Of a DNA stretch of 5,215 bases, positions 1 through 5,215 are shown one piece after another. The stretch lies in the NCBI GenBank assembly GCA_003484235.1, contig DNDP01000051.1, positions 4,556 to 9,770 of the forward strand, given 5' to 3'. The notes under the pieces were generated by a model, which worked only from the letters and a program-made list of their open reading frames with translations, was not told the origin of the DNA and searched no databases. Made by a program: the position numbers and the translations under genes. Every line of letters starts with the position of its first letter. Position 1 is the first letter of the stretch. This stretch comes from Verrucomicrobiales bacterium (GTDB lineage Bacteria > Verrucomicrobiota > Verrucomicrobiia > Limisphaerales > RI-55).

Positions 1-97
1 CGATGACCACCAGCAGCTCGATGAGGGTGAAGCCGCCTCTGCGCGTCGGCACGGGTTGGCCGACCGGCGCAGGGTGCTGCTGCAGATTCAGGTTCAT
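1..97 (-). CDS. Type IV pilin / type II secretion pseudopilin-like protein, N-terminal fragment
   Basis: Only the first 32 codons are in the window; the gene continues past the left edge. The translation is a 22-residue leader rich in Gln and Pro, ending in Arg-Arg-Gly-Gly, followed by FTLIELLVVI. This is the class III (prepilin) signal: a prepilin peptidase would cut after Gly22, Phe23 would be N-methylated, and Glu27 is the conserved Glu5 of the mature protein. The hydrophobic stretch that follows anchors the protein in the inner membrane and forms the helical core of a pilus or pseudopilus. I chose the ATG at 95-97; an in-frame GTG at 125-127 would add 10 residues but neither has a visible Shine-Dalgarno. 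Large families of such proteins with DUF1559-type or unknown C-termini occur in Verrucomicrobiota and Planctomycetota, so the specific role cannot be told from this fragment. Confidence 0.88.
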   Translation of the reverse strand, partial: MNLNLQQHPAPVGQPVPTRRGGFTLIELLVVI

Positions 98-254
98 GTT
101 GGGCAGCCGGCAACCGATGTTGCTCACGACCGCGCCGGCGAAGGCGGTCGAGGCGAATTCGAATGGGGAGTCAGAGCGGTTCCGGGGAACCGTGCCGATG
201 AAGAACGAACCTGAAGTCGCGATGCCCGCGGGCGGCGCAATCAGGGTTCGTGGA

Positions 255-641
255 TCAGCTCAGGGAAGGAGGGGCTCGTCCGGGCGGAGCGAAACCGAGA
301 TGGGCGGAAAGCCCGGCCAGCGAGGAGGTGCTGGCGGAGAAAGCAATTTGCGGCGGAAGCAGCGGACCGGTGACGGCGTCCAGGAATTCCACCTGGCCGC
401 CGGCAAAGAGCTCGATTGCGCAGCCGGCGTCATCGTGGGCGGGGAAGTCGTGCTCGTGCCCGTGCGGCGACCCTTCATCGTCGTGCGCGTGATTGTGGGA
501 GCGAGGAAGCTGGTGAAACGCAGAATGCCAGTCCGGCCGGACGGCCAGCAGGCCCAGCGCAACCGCCAGCGCCGCCAACGCGACCGCAATCCCGGAGAGG
601 GCTCCGTGCGAACTGGCGGTTGGCTGGCGACAAGGACTCAT
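255..641 (-). CDS. Small histidine-rich membrane protein, DUF2946-like
   Basis: A 128-aa protein of unknown function. Residues about 14-33 form one hydrophobic segment (Ala/Leu/Val), probably a signal anchor or uncleaved signal peptide. This is followed by a His/Asp/Gly-rich stretch at about 43-69 (HNHAHDDEGSPHGHEHD at 49-65), then AGCAIELFAGG with a single Cys74. The protein ends in a Pro-rich tail with GRAPP near the C-terminus. The order (N-terminal membrane segment, His-rich part, a Cys-containing CA-x-x-LFA-like motif, terminal R-x-PP) resembles DUF2946-type and related small proteins often found near metal or TonB-dependent uptake genes; this similarity is from memory. The tract could bind Zn, Cu, Ni or Co in the periplasm. 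It is separated by 107 nt from the lipoprotein gene upstream, so it may have its own promoter. The ATG at 639-641 is the only in-frame ATG before the membrane segment; the Shine-Dalgarno is weak. Confidence 0.72.
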   Translation of the reverse strand: MSPCRQPTASSHGALSGIAVALAALAVALGLLAVRPDWHSAFHQLPRSHNHAHDDEGSPHGHEHDFPAHDDAGCAIELFAGGQVEFLDAVTGPLLPPQIAFSASTSSLAGLSAHLGFAPPGRAPPSLS

Positions 642-695
642 CTGCTTTGCAGGGAACAGCTATGTACCGGCCGCAGGCCGCCTGCAAGAATTAAT

Positions 696-710
696 TGCAA
701 ACCATTTGCA
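696..710. promoter_or_regulatory. 15-bp palindrome TGCAAA-N3-TTTGCA, candidate metalloregulator operator
   Basis: A perfect 6-3-6 inverted repeat lies 54 bp before the start of the histidine-rich gene at 641 and 38 bp after the stop of the lipoprotein gene. Its form is like the TGCAAAT-type boxes I recall for Fur-family regulators (Mur/Zur class), which would suit a gene for a metal-binding protein. A poor promoter-like pair follows on the minus strand: TTGCAG at 682-687 and TACATA at 661-666 with a 15-nt spacer. The same gap holds a second, GC-rich palindrome (GCAGGC-C-GCCTGC on the plus strand, 673-685). Alternatively the repeat could be a weak hairpin at the end of the upstream operon, though it is AT-rich and no T-run follows. 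Confidence 0.4.
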
Positions 711-748
711 GTAGCAGGCCGCACCGTTGCCGGAATATCCCGGCTGGG

Positions 749-1246
749 CTACTCGTTTCCTTCGGGAAACGGAAACGTGACGTTGGAGTATGTCGTCGTT
801 CGGATGGCAATGGCATCAAGGGTCGCGCGAAACCTTTCGGCAGTCTTCAACCAATCGGCCTGGCCCGCGAACATGGACGTGTCGCCGATGGTCTCCCCGG
901 TCGCCTGGCTGACCACGGCGGAAAGCTTGAGGGGGTGGGAGATTTCGTTCACCTCAGCGACGAGCTGCAGGGCTGGTGATTCGATGCGGACGAAATTTTC
1001 GAGATGCCCGTCGAGCACCCAGGCCGTCAGGGTTCCGGCCTCAGCATCACGGACCAGCTCAAGGTGATAAGCCTCGTCCCCCAGCGCAACCAGGGTCCCG
1101 CCGTGTGGCGCCACGTGGACGTGCCCATGCCCATGGGTGTGGTGTCCGGTATGGGAATGATCGTGGGCGGGGTCGCCGCAGCCGGCGCCGGCCAGCAACA
1201 GGGCGACCCAGATGACGGGCCGGCGACCGAGGGTGAAGTCTTTCAT
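749..1246 (-). CDS. Histidine-rich putative lipoprotein with HGG-type domain
   Basis: A 165-aa exported protein. Residues 1-22 are a signal peptide (Arg8-Arg9, then VIWVALLLAGAG) that ends at Cys23. The lipobox LAGAGC is imperfect because Gly, not Leu, is at -3, but Cys-Gly-Asp directly after the hydrophobic core supports a lipoprotein. Next comes a dense histidine tract at 28-44 (nine His, alternating with Asp, Gly, Ser, Thr), then APHGG at 46-50. The rest (about 51-160) is a compact domain with the pattern HGGTLVALGDEAYHLELV, TLTAWVLDGH, and a C-terminal FRATLDAI...YSNVTF. Proteins of this build (PHGG-x-L-x-x-LG-x-x-x-[YF]-H-x-E-L-V) are familiar from planctomycete and verrucomicrobial lipoproteins and neighbours of metal efflux genes, but I know of no proven function. 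The start codon overlaps the stop of the upstream TPR gene (ATGA), so the two are probably translationally coupled. Confidence 0.82.
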   Translation of the reverse strand: MKDFTLGRRPVIWVALLLAGAGCGDPAHDHSHTGHHTHGHGHVHVAPHGGTLVALGDEAYHLELVRDAEAGTLTAWVLDGHLENFVRIESPALQLVAEVNEISHPLKLSAVVSQATGETIGDTSMFAGQADWLKTAERFRATLDAIAIRTTTYSNVTFPFPEGNE

Positions 1247-2220
1247 CGCAACGCAGTTGGAGGTTTACCCTCCCGCGTGTCGCTGATCAACCTGTCAATG
1301 CTCTCCGGGAACGGCGAAACCTTGCGCAACTCCTGATAAAGTTCGAGGGCGCGATCCGGATTGCCCTGGATGCGTTCAAGTGTCGCCAACTGAACGAGTA
1401 TCTGCGCGAGCATGAAATTGTCGGGCTCCTCGGCGAGTCGCTGCGAGTCGTTCCAGTAGCGGAGTGCAAGGTTGAACAGGTTGCGTGCCCGCCCGGTATC
1501 CTCGTGGTGTTCATGGTAGATGCGCGCCAGTTCGAACGTGAGTTCGTAGGAGCGTGGATTTGCGCGCAGGCCGTCGCGGATGAATTCCTTCGCCTCCGCG
1601 GTGCGGTTCATCCGCTTGCGCAGCCAGTAGGAACCGGTGAGGTAGGTCTCGACGCGGTTGGGATCGAGTTCGGCGGAAATCCGCAGCCAGGGAAGGATCT
1701 CGCGGACCATGCTGCCGCCGGAGGCACCGTCGTGACCGTCCGTCGCGTGGCCGTGGCCATGCGAGTGACCGTGGGAATGCCCATGATCGTGATCATGTTC
1801 GTGGTCGTCGTGACCATGGTCATCGTCCATCGTGTCCAGGTGGACATGGTCGGAGGGAAAGAAGTTGCGGCTGAACCGTTCGATCCAGTCGTGCGGTTTG
1901 TTCATCCATTCCACTTCGCCGGCGTGGGAATCGCCGGTGACGGCGCCGGTGGTTGCCGCCGAGGCCGCGCCCTTCTTGTCGGTGGCCGCCTGGTCGAAAA
2001 TCGAGGGATAGTATCCCGCGTGAAAGTACTCGTCGGCCTTGATGAAGAAGTGGTTGGCAAACAGCCGCCGGCTGTCGCCGAGCAGCGACTTGAGCACGCT
2101 GGGACGCGCCGAAATGCGCTCGCCGGCGATCTGCTCCGTCCACAGCCGGCTGCCCACTCCGAAGCACCACACGAGCAGGAGCACCATCACCAGCCAGGGA
2201 GTTATGGGGGACGTCTTCAC
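1243..2220 (-). CDS. Membrane-anchored TPR protein with histidine-rich tract
   Basis: 325 aa from a GTG start at 2218-2220, 5 nt after the permease stop. This start gives a short N-terminus then one membrane helix at about 8-24 (TPWLVMVLLLVWCFGVGS); the frame is open further upstream but that part overlaps the permease gene and looks like noise. Residues 40-78 (LKSLLGDSRRLFANHFFIKADEYFHAGYYPSIFD) look like a conserved juxtamembrane region. Residues 135-163 hold 13 histidines alternating with Asp, Gly and Ser, preceded by H125 and H127. The C-terminal half is helical with about three TPR-like units (roughly 177-210, 211-250 and 268-301; for example NPDRALELYQELRKVSP), a scaffold for protein contacts. 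Its place directly after the permease suggests it works with the ABC exporter, perhaps as an accessory subunit whose His loop binds divalent metal. That role is inference; I do not recognise a named family. Confidence 0.8.
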   Translation of the reverse strand: MKTSPITPWLVMVLLLVWCFGVGSRLWTEQIAGERISARPSVLKSLLGDSRRLFANHFFIKADEYFHAGYYPSIFDQAATDKKGAASAATTGAVTGDSHAGEVEWMNKPHDWIERFSRNFFPSDHVHLDTMDDDHGHDDHEHDHDHGHSHGHSHGHGHATDGHDGASGGSMVREILPWLRISAELDPNRVETYLTGSYWLRKRMNRTAEAKEFIRDGLRANPRSYELTFELARIYHEHHEDTGRARNLFNLALRYWNDSQRLAEEPDNFMLAQILVQLATLERIQGNPDRALELYQELRKVSPFPESIDRLISDTREGKPPTALR

Positions 2221-2225
2221 CGTGG

Positions 2226-3005
2226 TCAGTTCAAGGCCCGGCGGCGGAAGGCGAGCCAGCCGCCCGTCAGGAAGAAAGCCGTGTAGGCCCAGGCATACAA
2301 GGTGGCCAGGAGCACCGGCACGATCTTGAGATGGCTGCCGTGGATCAACATCTGTCGCGTGTCGAAGAATCCGAATTGCGGGAGGATGTTGTAGACGATC
2401 ATCACGATCGTCTGAAACGGCTCCGGCTGCTGACGCGCCACCTTGCCGAGGTGAAAACCAATGAACAACAGGCCGACCACGATGACGAAACAGATGGTCA
2501 CGTTCGCCGCCACCGAGGTGAACAGCAGCGAGCCCCACAGGCTCAACGCGATGACCATGCCCAGCAGCATCCAGTGGAGCCAAACCGCCAGCACGAGGTC
2601 GCCGGTGAACAACCGGCCGCCCTTCGCCGAGACGACGATGCCGAAGAACAGGTAGAACACCAGCAGCGCTATTCCGCACGCCAGCCAGCAGCCGAGGAAC
2701 TTGCCGGCCATCACGTCCGCCCGGGTGACCGGTTTCGCGAGCAGCGGGAAGATCGTGCGGCTCTCGCGCTCGGCGGGGATCTGGCGCGCGGCGGTGTTGA
2801 TGGCGATCACCAGCGACGACAGCCAGATCAACGTCAGGCTCAGTTCCTTGAGCCAGCCGACGATCCGTGGGTCGTTGAAGAAGTTCGCGGAGCCGGCGAG
2901 CACCGTGATCAGCACCGTCAGGATGAAGAGGACGTAAAAGTCCTTCCGGCGGTAGAGCTCCTTGATGACGATGGAGCTGATGGCGAGGATGTTGTTGCCG
3001 TTCAT
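2226..3005 (-). CDS. ABC-2 type transporter permease
   Basis: 259 aa, inner-membrane subunit of an ABC exporter. Hydrophobic segments lie at about 22-42, 55-72, 103-126, 136-160, 165-187 and 229-252, consistent with the six-helix ABC-2 fold. Between helices 2 and 3 is the typical cytoplasmic stretch IPAERESRTIFPLLAKPVTR (76-95) followed by GK (101-102), a hallmark of NosY/GldF/NatB-like permeases, which contacts the ATPase. The segment LPQFGFFDTRQMLIHG (208-223) before the last helix also fits this group. The ATG overlaps the stop of the ATPase gene by 4 nt, and a good Shine-Dalgarno sits inside the end of that gene, so the pair is made together. The substrate cannot be read from the sequence; members of this group act in copper-centre maturation, gliding, drug or sodium export. 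The histidine-rich downstream genes hint at a metal-linked role. Confidence 0.9.
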   Translation of the reverse strand: MNGNNILAISSIVIKELYRRKDFYVLFILTVLITVLAGSANFFNDPRIVGWLKELSLTLIWLSSLVIAINTAARQIPAERESRTIFPLLAKPVTRADVMAGKFLGCWLACGIALLVFYLFFGIVVSAKGGRLFTGDLVLAVWLHWMLLGMVIALSLWGSLLFTSVAANVTICFVIVVGLLFIGFHLGKVARQQPEPFQTIVMIVYNILPQFGFFDTRQMLIHGSHLKIVPVLLATLYAWAYTAFFLTGGWLAFRRRALN

Positions 3006-3760
3006 GCCGCCTCCTCGTAGCCGACCAGCTTGAGGAAGATCGCCTCCAGCCGGGTGTTGTGCTGTTTGATGAGGTCCTGCACGGAGCCTTCGATCTTCAG
3101 CTCGCCCTGATGCAGGATCGCGACCCGGTCGCAGATCGTCTCCACCTCGCCGAGCTCGTGCGACGAGAAGAACACGGTCTTGCCCTCGCTTTTGAGCCGC
3201 TTGATGATGTCGCGGACCTTCATGCGTCCCAGCGGATCGAGGCCGCTGGTGGGCTCGTCGAGAATCAGCAGATCGGGATCGTTGATCAGCGCCTGGGCGA
3301 GGCCGGCGCGTTGCTGCATGCCCTTGGAGTAGGTCTTGATCTGCCGTTTCCGGGCGTGCTCCAGCTCCACCAGCTTAAGAATGGAATCGATCCGTTTCTC
3401 GGTCTCCGCCTTGGGGATCTTGAAGATCTTGGCGTAGAAACGGAGCAGCTCCTCGGCGGTGAGGAACTTGTAGTAGTAGGTCAGCTCCGGCAGGTAACCG
3501 ATCCGCTGGCGGGCGATCGGCTGGCGGACGTCCACGCCGAATATGCTCGCCGACCCTGCCGAGGGATTCACGAAGCCGAGCAGCACGTTCATGGTGGTGG
3601 TCTTGCCGGCACCGTTGGGGCCGAGAAAGCCAAAAACCTGTCCCGGCTGCACGTTGAGGCTCAGGTCCCGGACGGCTACTTTCGTCTCCTGGCCGAGCTC
3701 ACGGCTTCGGTATTCAACCTGGAGATGGTCAATTGCGATGACTGCGCCGTTGGTGGACAT
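3002..3760 (-). CDS. ABC transporter ATP-binding protein (CcmA/NatA/GldA class)
   Basis: 252 aa, complete nucleotide-binding subunit. Walker A is GPNGAGKT at 47-54. In place of a usual Q-loop there is IGYLPE at 87-92, normal for this exporter class. The ABC signature is YSKGMQQR at 144-151, Walker B with the catalytic glutamate is LLILDEP at 164-170 (Glu169), the D-loop is SGLD at 172-175 and the switch histidine is His201. All catalytic residues are present, so it should be active. It powers export through the permease encoded immediately downstream (ATGA overlap). The start ATG at 3758-3760 gives the usual short lead before the first strand; only a weak GAAAG precedes it. It is the first gene of the four-gene unit. 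The 121 nt before it, back to the terminator of the previous gene, should hold the operon promoter, but I see no convincing -35/-10 pair there. Confidence 0.95.
   Translation of the reverse strand: MSTNGAVIAIDHLQVEYRSRELGQETKVAVRDLSLNVQPGQVFGFLGPNGAGKTTTMNVLLGFVNPSAGSASIFGVDVRQPIARQRIGYLPELTYYYKFLTAEELLRFYAKIFKIPKAETEKRIDSILKLVELEHARKRQIKTYSKGMQQRAGLAQALINDPDLLILDEPTSGLDPLGRMKVRDIIKRLKSEGKTVFFSSHELGEVETICDRVAILHQGELKIEGSVQDLIKQHNTRLEAIFLKLVGYEEAA
3010..3015 (-). promoter_or_regulatory. Shine-Dalgarno of the permease gene
   Basis: AGGAGG on the minus strand, 4 nt before the permease ATG at 3003-3005 and inside the last codons of the ATPase gene (its Glu-Glu-Ala-Ala end). It is the only strong ribosome binding site I found in the window; the other starts have weak or no such motif. 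It supports the chosen permease start. Confidence 0.75.
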
Positions 3761-3881
3761 ACGGGTCTTTCAGATGGAGGTCAGTGAGTTCGCCTGGCGC
3801 CCCGTCTTTCTAATCGGCACCGGACGGTGGTCCTTTAGCCCGATTCGGCCGGCCGCCACTTCGCCAGGCCATCCTGCCAAC

Positions 3882-3914
3882 AAAAAAGCCACCAGCAAGT
3901 CATTGCCGGTGGCT
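3882..3914 (-). terminator. Rho-independent terminator after the small secreted protein gene
   Basis: On the minus strand a 12-bp stem (AGCCACCGGCAA pairing with TTGCTGGTGGCT, one G-U pair) closes a TGAC tetraloop and runs straight into a run of T residues (positions 3887-3882). It starts 21 nt after the stop codon of the small secreted protein gene (stop at 3935-3937). It has no T-run in the plus direction, so it works one way. It separates the small gene from the ABC operon downstream. Confidence 0.92.
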
Positions 3915-3934
3915 GCGGGAAAACTGGGAACTGG

Positions 3935-4276
3935 CTATTCCTTCTGCTTTTCGATCTTCGACGCGACGAGGATCTTCTTGCCGTCCTTCTCGGAAACCTT
4001 GCCAACCGCGGTCACCTTGACGGTGTCCGAGCAGACATTTTTGTGGAAGGCCTTGCTGACGTCATTCTGCTCGAGCCAATAGACGATCTTCTTCTCGCCG
4101 TCCTTGACCTCGATGACATTGGTGCATTTGTCGGCTTCCTTGAGTGCGCACTTGCCGCACTTGCCCTCACCCTTGAGCGTGACTTCCTTGCCTTCCTTGG
4201 CGTGATGGTCGGCGAAAGCGGCGCCCGGCAGGGCCAGGACGGCGGCGGCGATGGCTGAAATGATGAGCTTCTTCAT
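3935..4276 (-). CDS. Small secreted cysteine-containing protein, OB-fold-like
   Basis: 113 aa with a clear Sec signal peptide (MKKLIISAIAAAVLALPGAAFA, shown here by its ends: Lys2-Lys3, hydrophobic core 4-17, likely cut after Ala22 in AFA-DHH). The mature part is Lys-rich and all-beta in pattern, with strands around 31-40, 52-68 and 85-109, suggestive of a small OB-like barrel. Four cysteines are present: Cys40 and Cys43 as C-G-K-C, Cys51 and Cys82. GKCGKCALKEADKC and NDVSKAFHKNVC look like conserved blocks; similar small proteins occur in Verrucomicrobiota and Planctomycetota and may relate to DUF6370, but I cannot name a function. The Cys set could bind a metal or form disulfides in the periplasm. 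I chose the ATG at 4274-4276 over an upstream in-frame start at 4348 because it places a normal signal peptide first and leaves room for the promoter. It has its own promoter candidate and terminator, so it is probably monocistronic. Confidence 0.85.
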   Translation of the reverse strand: MKKLIISAIAAAVLALPGAAFADHHAKEGKEVTLKGEGKCGKCALKEADKCTNVIEVKDGEKKIVYWLEQNDVSKAFHKNVCSDTVKVTAVGKVSEKDGKKILVASKIEKQKE

Positions 4277-4313
4277 AATGGGATAAGGTTTTTTGTTTGC
4301 GAACAGCAGGAGA

Positions 4314-4341
4314 ACTAAAGCGTAACCGCCGCAAATGGCAA
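4314..4341 (-). promoter_or_regulatory. Candidate sigma-70 promoter of the small secreted protein gene
   Basis: On the minus strand TTGCCA (4336-4341; five of six matches to the -35 consensus), a 16-nt spacer and TTTAGT (4314-4319; four of six to the -10 consensus). Transcription would begin near 4307, about 30 nt before the ATG at 4276. It lies in the 99-nt gap after secA, fitting a separate transcript for the small gene. Confidence 0.45.
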
Positions 4342-4375
4342 GCCGCAAAACGGCCTCAAATGCGCCCCTGCCGCC

Positions 4376-5215
4376 TCATTTCCCGCAGCAGTGTTTGTAC
4401 TTTTTGCCGCTTCCGCACGGGCAGGGATCGTTGCGACCGACCTTGGGTCCGGAACGCGCCGGCGTGGCGCGCGCCTTCGAAACCGCCTCGTTCGCCTCGC
4501 TGACCACGCTGCTGGCGGCGGATTCCTCCGGCCCAGGCTGGCCGCCAAATGCCGTGGCCTGACCGTGGGAGGTGCGTTGCGGCAGGCTCTTCAGGAAGTT
4601 TTCGAAAGCCAGCATGCTCGAGGCGCTGCGGAAGATGTTGTGACAGACGTCCGACTTGATGTTGACCATCAGGTCGTCGAACAGCTTGTACGCCTCCGCC
4701 TTGTACTCGATGAGCGGATCCCGCTGGCCGTGGGCCCGCAGGCCGATGCTCTGCCGCAGGCTGTCCATGGTGTAGAGATGCTCCTGCCACAGCTTGTCGA
4801 TCGCCCCGAGAATGGTGAAGCGCTCGATCGAGGCGAGGTGCTCGGGGTTCTCGAAACTGATCTTGAGCTCGTAGGCCTCGCGCACCCTTTCCGAGATGAA
4901 CTGGAGCACGGCAAACTGACCGGGATTCAGATGCGAGAACATCGAGTCCGCCAAGGGGACCTGGCTGCCGTCGCCCGCCGCCTGCTTGATCTCCTCCTCG
5001 GGGATGCCCAGAGGGAAGTTGATGTTCACCCAGTCGGTCAGACCCCGGAGGTTCCACTCGACGACGTCCTTGTCGGCAAAGGTGAACTCCTCGACCTTCG
5101 CGAGGACCACTTCCTCCATGATGTCCATCAGCCGGTCGCGGACATCTTCGCCGTGGATGATCTCGTTGCGGAAGCCGTAAAGGACCTCGCGCTGCTTGTT
5201 CATCACGTCGTCGTA
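4376..5215 (-). CDS. secA: Preprotein translocase ATPase SecA, C-terminal part
   Basis: The last 279 residues of SecA, the cytoplasmic motor that pushes unfolded preproteins through SecYEG; the N-terminal two thirds lie beyond the right edge. The fragment opens with YDDVMNKQREVLYGFRNEII, a highly conserved block of the helical scaffold domain. It continues through the wing region (about 50-140) and then AIDKLWQEHLYTMDSLRQSI followed by GLRAHGQRDPLIEYKAEAY, the two-helix finger and scaffold segment. After a variable Ala/Ser/Gly-rich linker (about 215-258) it ends in GRNDPCPCGSGKKYKHCCGK, the zinc-binding tail with Cys265, Cys267, Cys276 and Cys277, which binds SecB or ribosomes in other bacteria. 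All expected C-terminal elements are intact, so the gene looks functional. The stop is followed by 99 nt before the next coding start; no strong terminator is visible there. Confidence 0.98.
   Translation of the reverse strand, partial: YDDVMNKQREVLYGFRNEIIHGEDVRDRLMDIMEEVVLAKVEEFTFADKDVVEWNLRGLTDWVNINFPLGIPEEEIKQAAGDGSQVPLADSMFSHLNPGQFAVLQFISERVREAYELKISFENPEHLASIERFTILGAIDKLWQEHLYTMDSLRQSIGLRAHGQRDPLIEYKAEAYKLFDDLMVNIKSDVCHNIFRSASSMLAFENFLKSLPQRTSHGQATAFGGQPGPEESAASSVVSEANEAVSKARATPARSGPKVGRNDPCPCGSGKKYKHCCGK

Noticed and set aside
127..192. Two short inverted repeats (127-150 and 177-192) as a terminator of the His-rich gene or an operator
   Set aside because: Each stem is about 7 bp with no T-run after it on the minus strand; such repeats are expected by chance in GC-rich sequence.
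3..1067. Long open frame on the plus strand (354 codons)
   Set aside because: It runs antisense through the prepilin start, the small His-rich gene and much of the lipoprotein gene; its product is Arg/Gly-rich low-complexity with no domain, as expected of a shadow frame in GC-rich DNA.
1732..1818. Apparent tandem DNA repeat in the CAT/CAC-rich stretch
   Set aside because: The units are irregular and follow the codon pattern of the His-Gly/His-Asp protein tract; it is not a CRISPR or other DNA-level repeat array.
1504..2286. Plus-strand open frame with a Val/Met-rich hydrophobic run that mimics a membrane helix
   Set aside because: The hydrophobic run is simply the antisense of the histidine codons (CAT/CAC read as ATG/GTG) in the TPR gene; no start site or family resemblance supports it.
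2221..2679. Upstream extension of the TPR protein by 153 codons
   Set aside because: The extension overlaps the 3' half of the permease gene in another frame, is Arg/Pro/His-rich noise, and would bury the membrane helix; the GTG at 2220 gives a sensible membrane protein.
2331..3787. Two long plus-strand open frames (2331-3020 and 3059-3787)
   Set aside because: They lie antisense to the permease and ATPase genes, which have clear motifs; the plus-strand products are rich in Asp, Glu, Arg, Gln and His without recognisable domains.
4336..4356. Hairpin GCCG-TTTTG-CGGC after secA as a terminator
   Set aside because: The stem is only about 4 bp and no T-run follows on the minus strand; it also overlaps the promoter candidate of the next gene.

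Overview
The window (about 60% G+C by eye) is a compact bacterial chromosomal stretch in which every gene I can support lies on the minus strand, so it is read from the right end to the left. The best guess for the source is a member of the Verrucomicrobiota (Pedosphaera/Limisphaerales-like) or a near relative. This rests on the prepilin leader with GGFTLIELLVVI, the style of the small secreted proteins and the mostly absent Shine-Dalgarno motifs. It is recognition from memory, not a database result.

Layout in the direction of transcription: (1) The 3' end of secA (4376-5215), with the helical C-terminal core and the zinc-binding tail. (2) A self-contained small gene (3935-4276) for a secreted, cysteine-containing protein of about 113 aa, with a plausible promoter before it (4314-4341) and a very clear rho-independent terminator after it (3882-3914). 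(3) A tightly packed set of four genes: an ABC ATPase (3002-3760), an ABC-2 type permease (2226-3005), a membrane-anchored TPR protein with a 13-histidine tract (1243-2220) and a histidine-rich putative lipoprotein (749-1246). They are joined by ATGA overlaps or a 5-nt gap, so they are almost certainly co-transcribed. (4) After 107 nt holding a TGCAAA-N3-TTTGCA palindrome, a third histidine-rich membrane protein (255-641). (5) The first 32 codons of a type IV pilin/pseudopilin-like gene running off the left edge (1-97).

The most interesting part is the run 255-2220. Three consecutive, unrelated envelope proteins (TPR membrane protein, lipoprotein, small DUF2946-like membrane protein) each carry a His/Asp/Gly-rich tract of the kind seen in zinc, nickel, cobalt or copper handling proteins, and they lie directly behind an ABC exporter pair. 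A Fur-family-like palindrome sits in front of the third. A reasonable but unproven reading is an envelope metal-handling or metal-dependent export locus. No gap without a gene exceeds about 175 nt.
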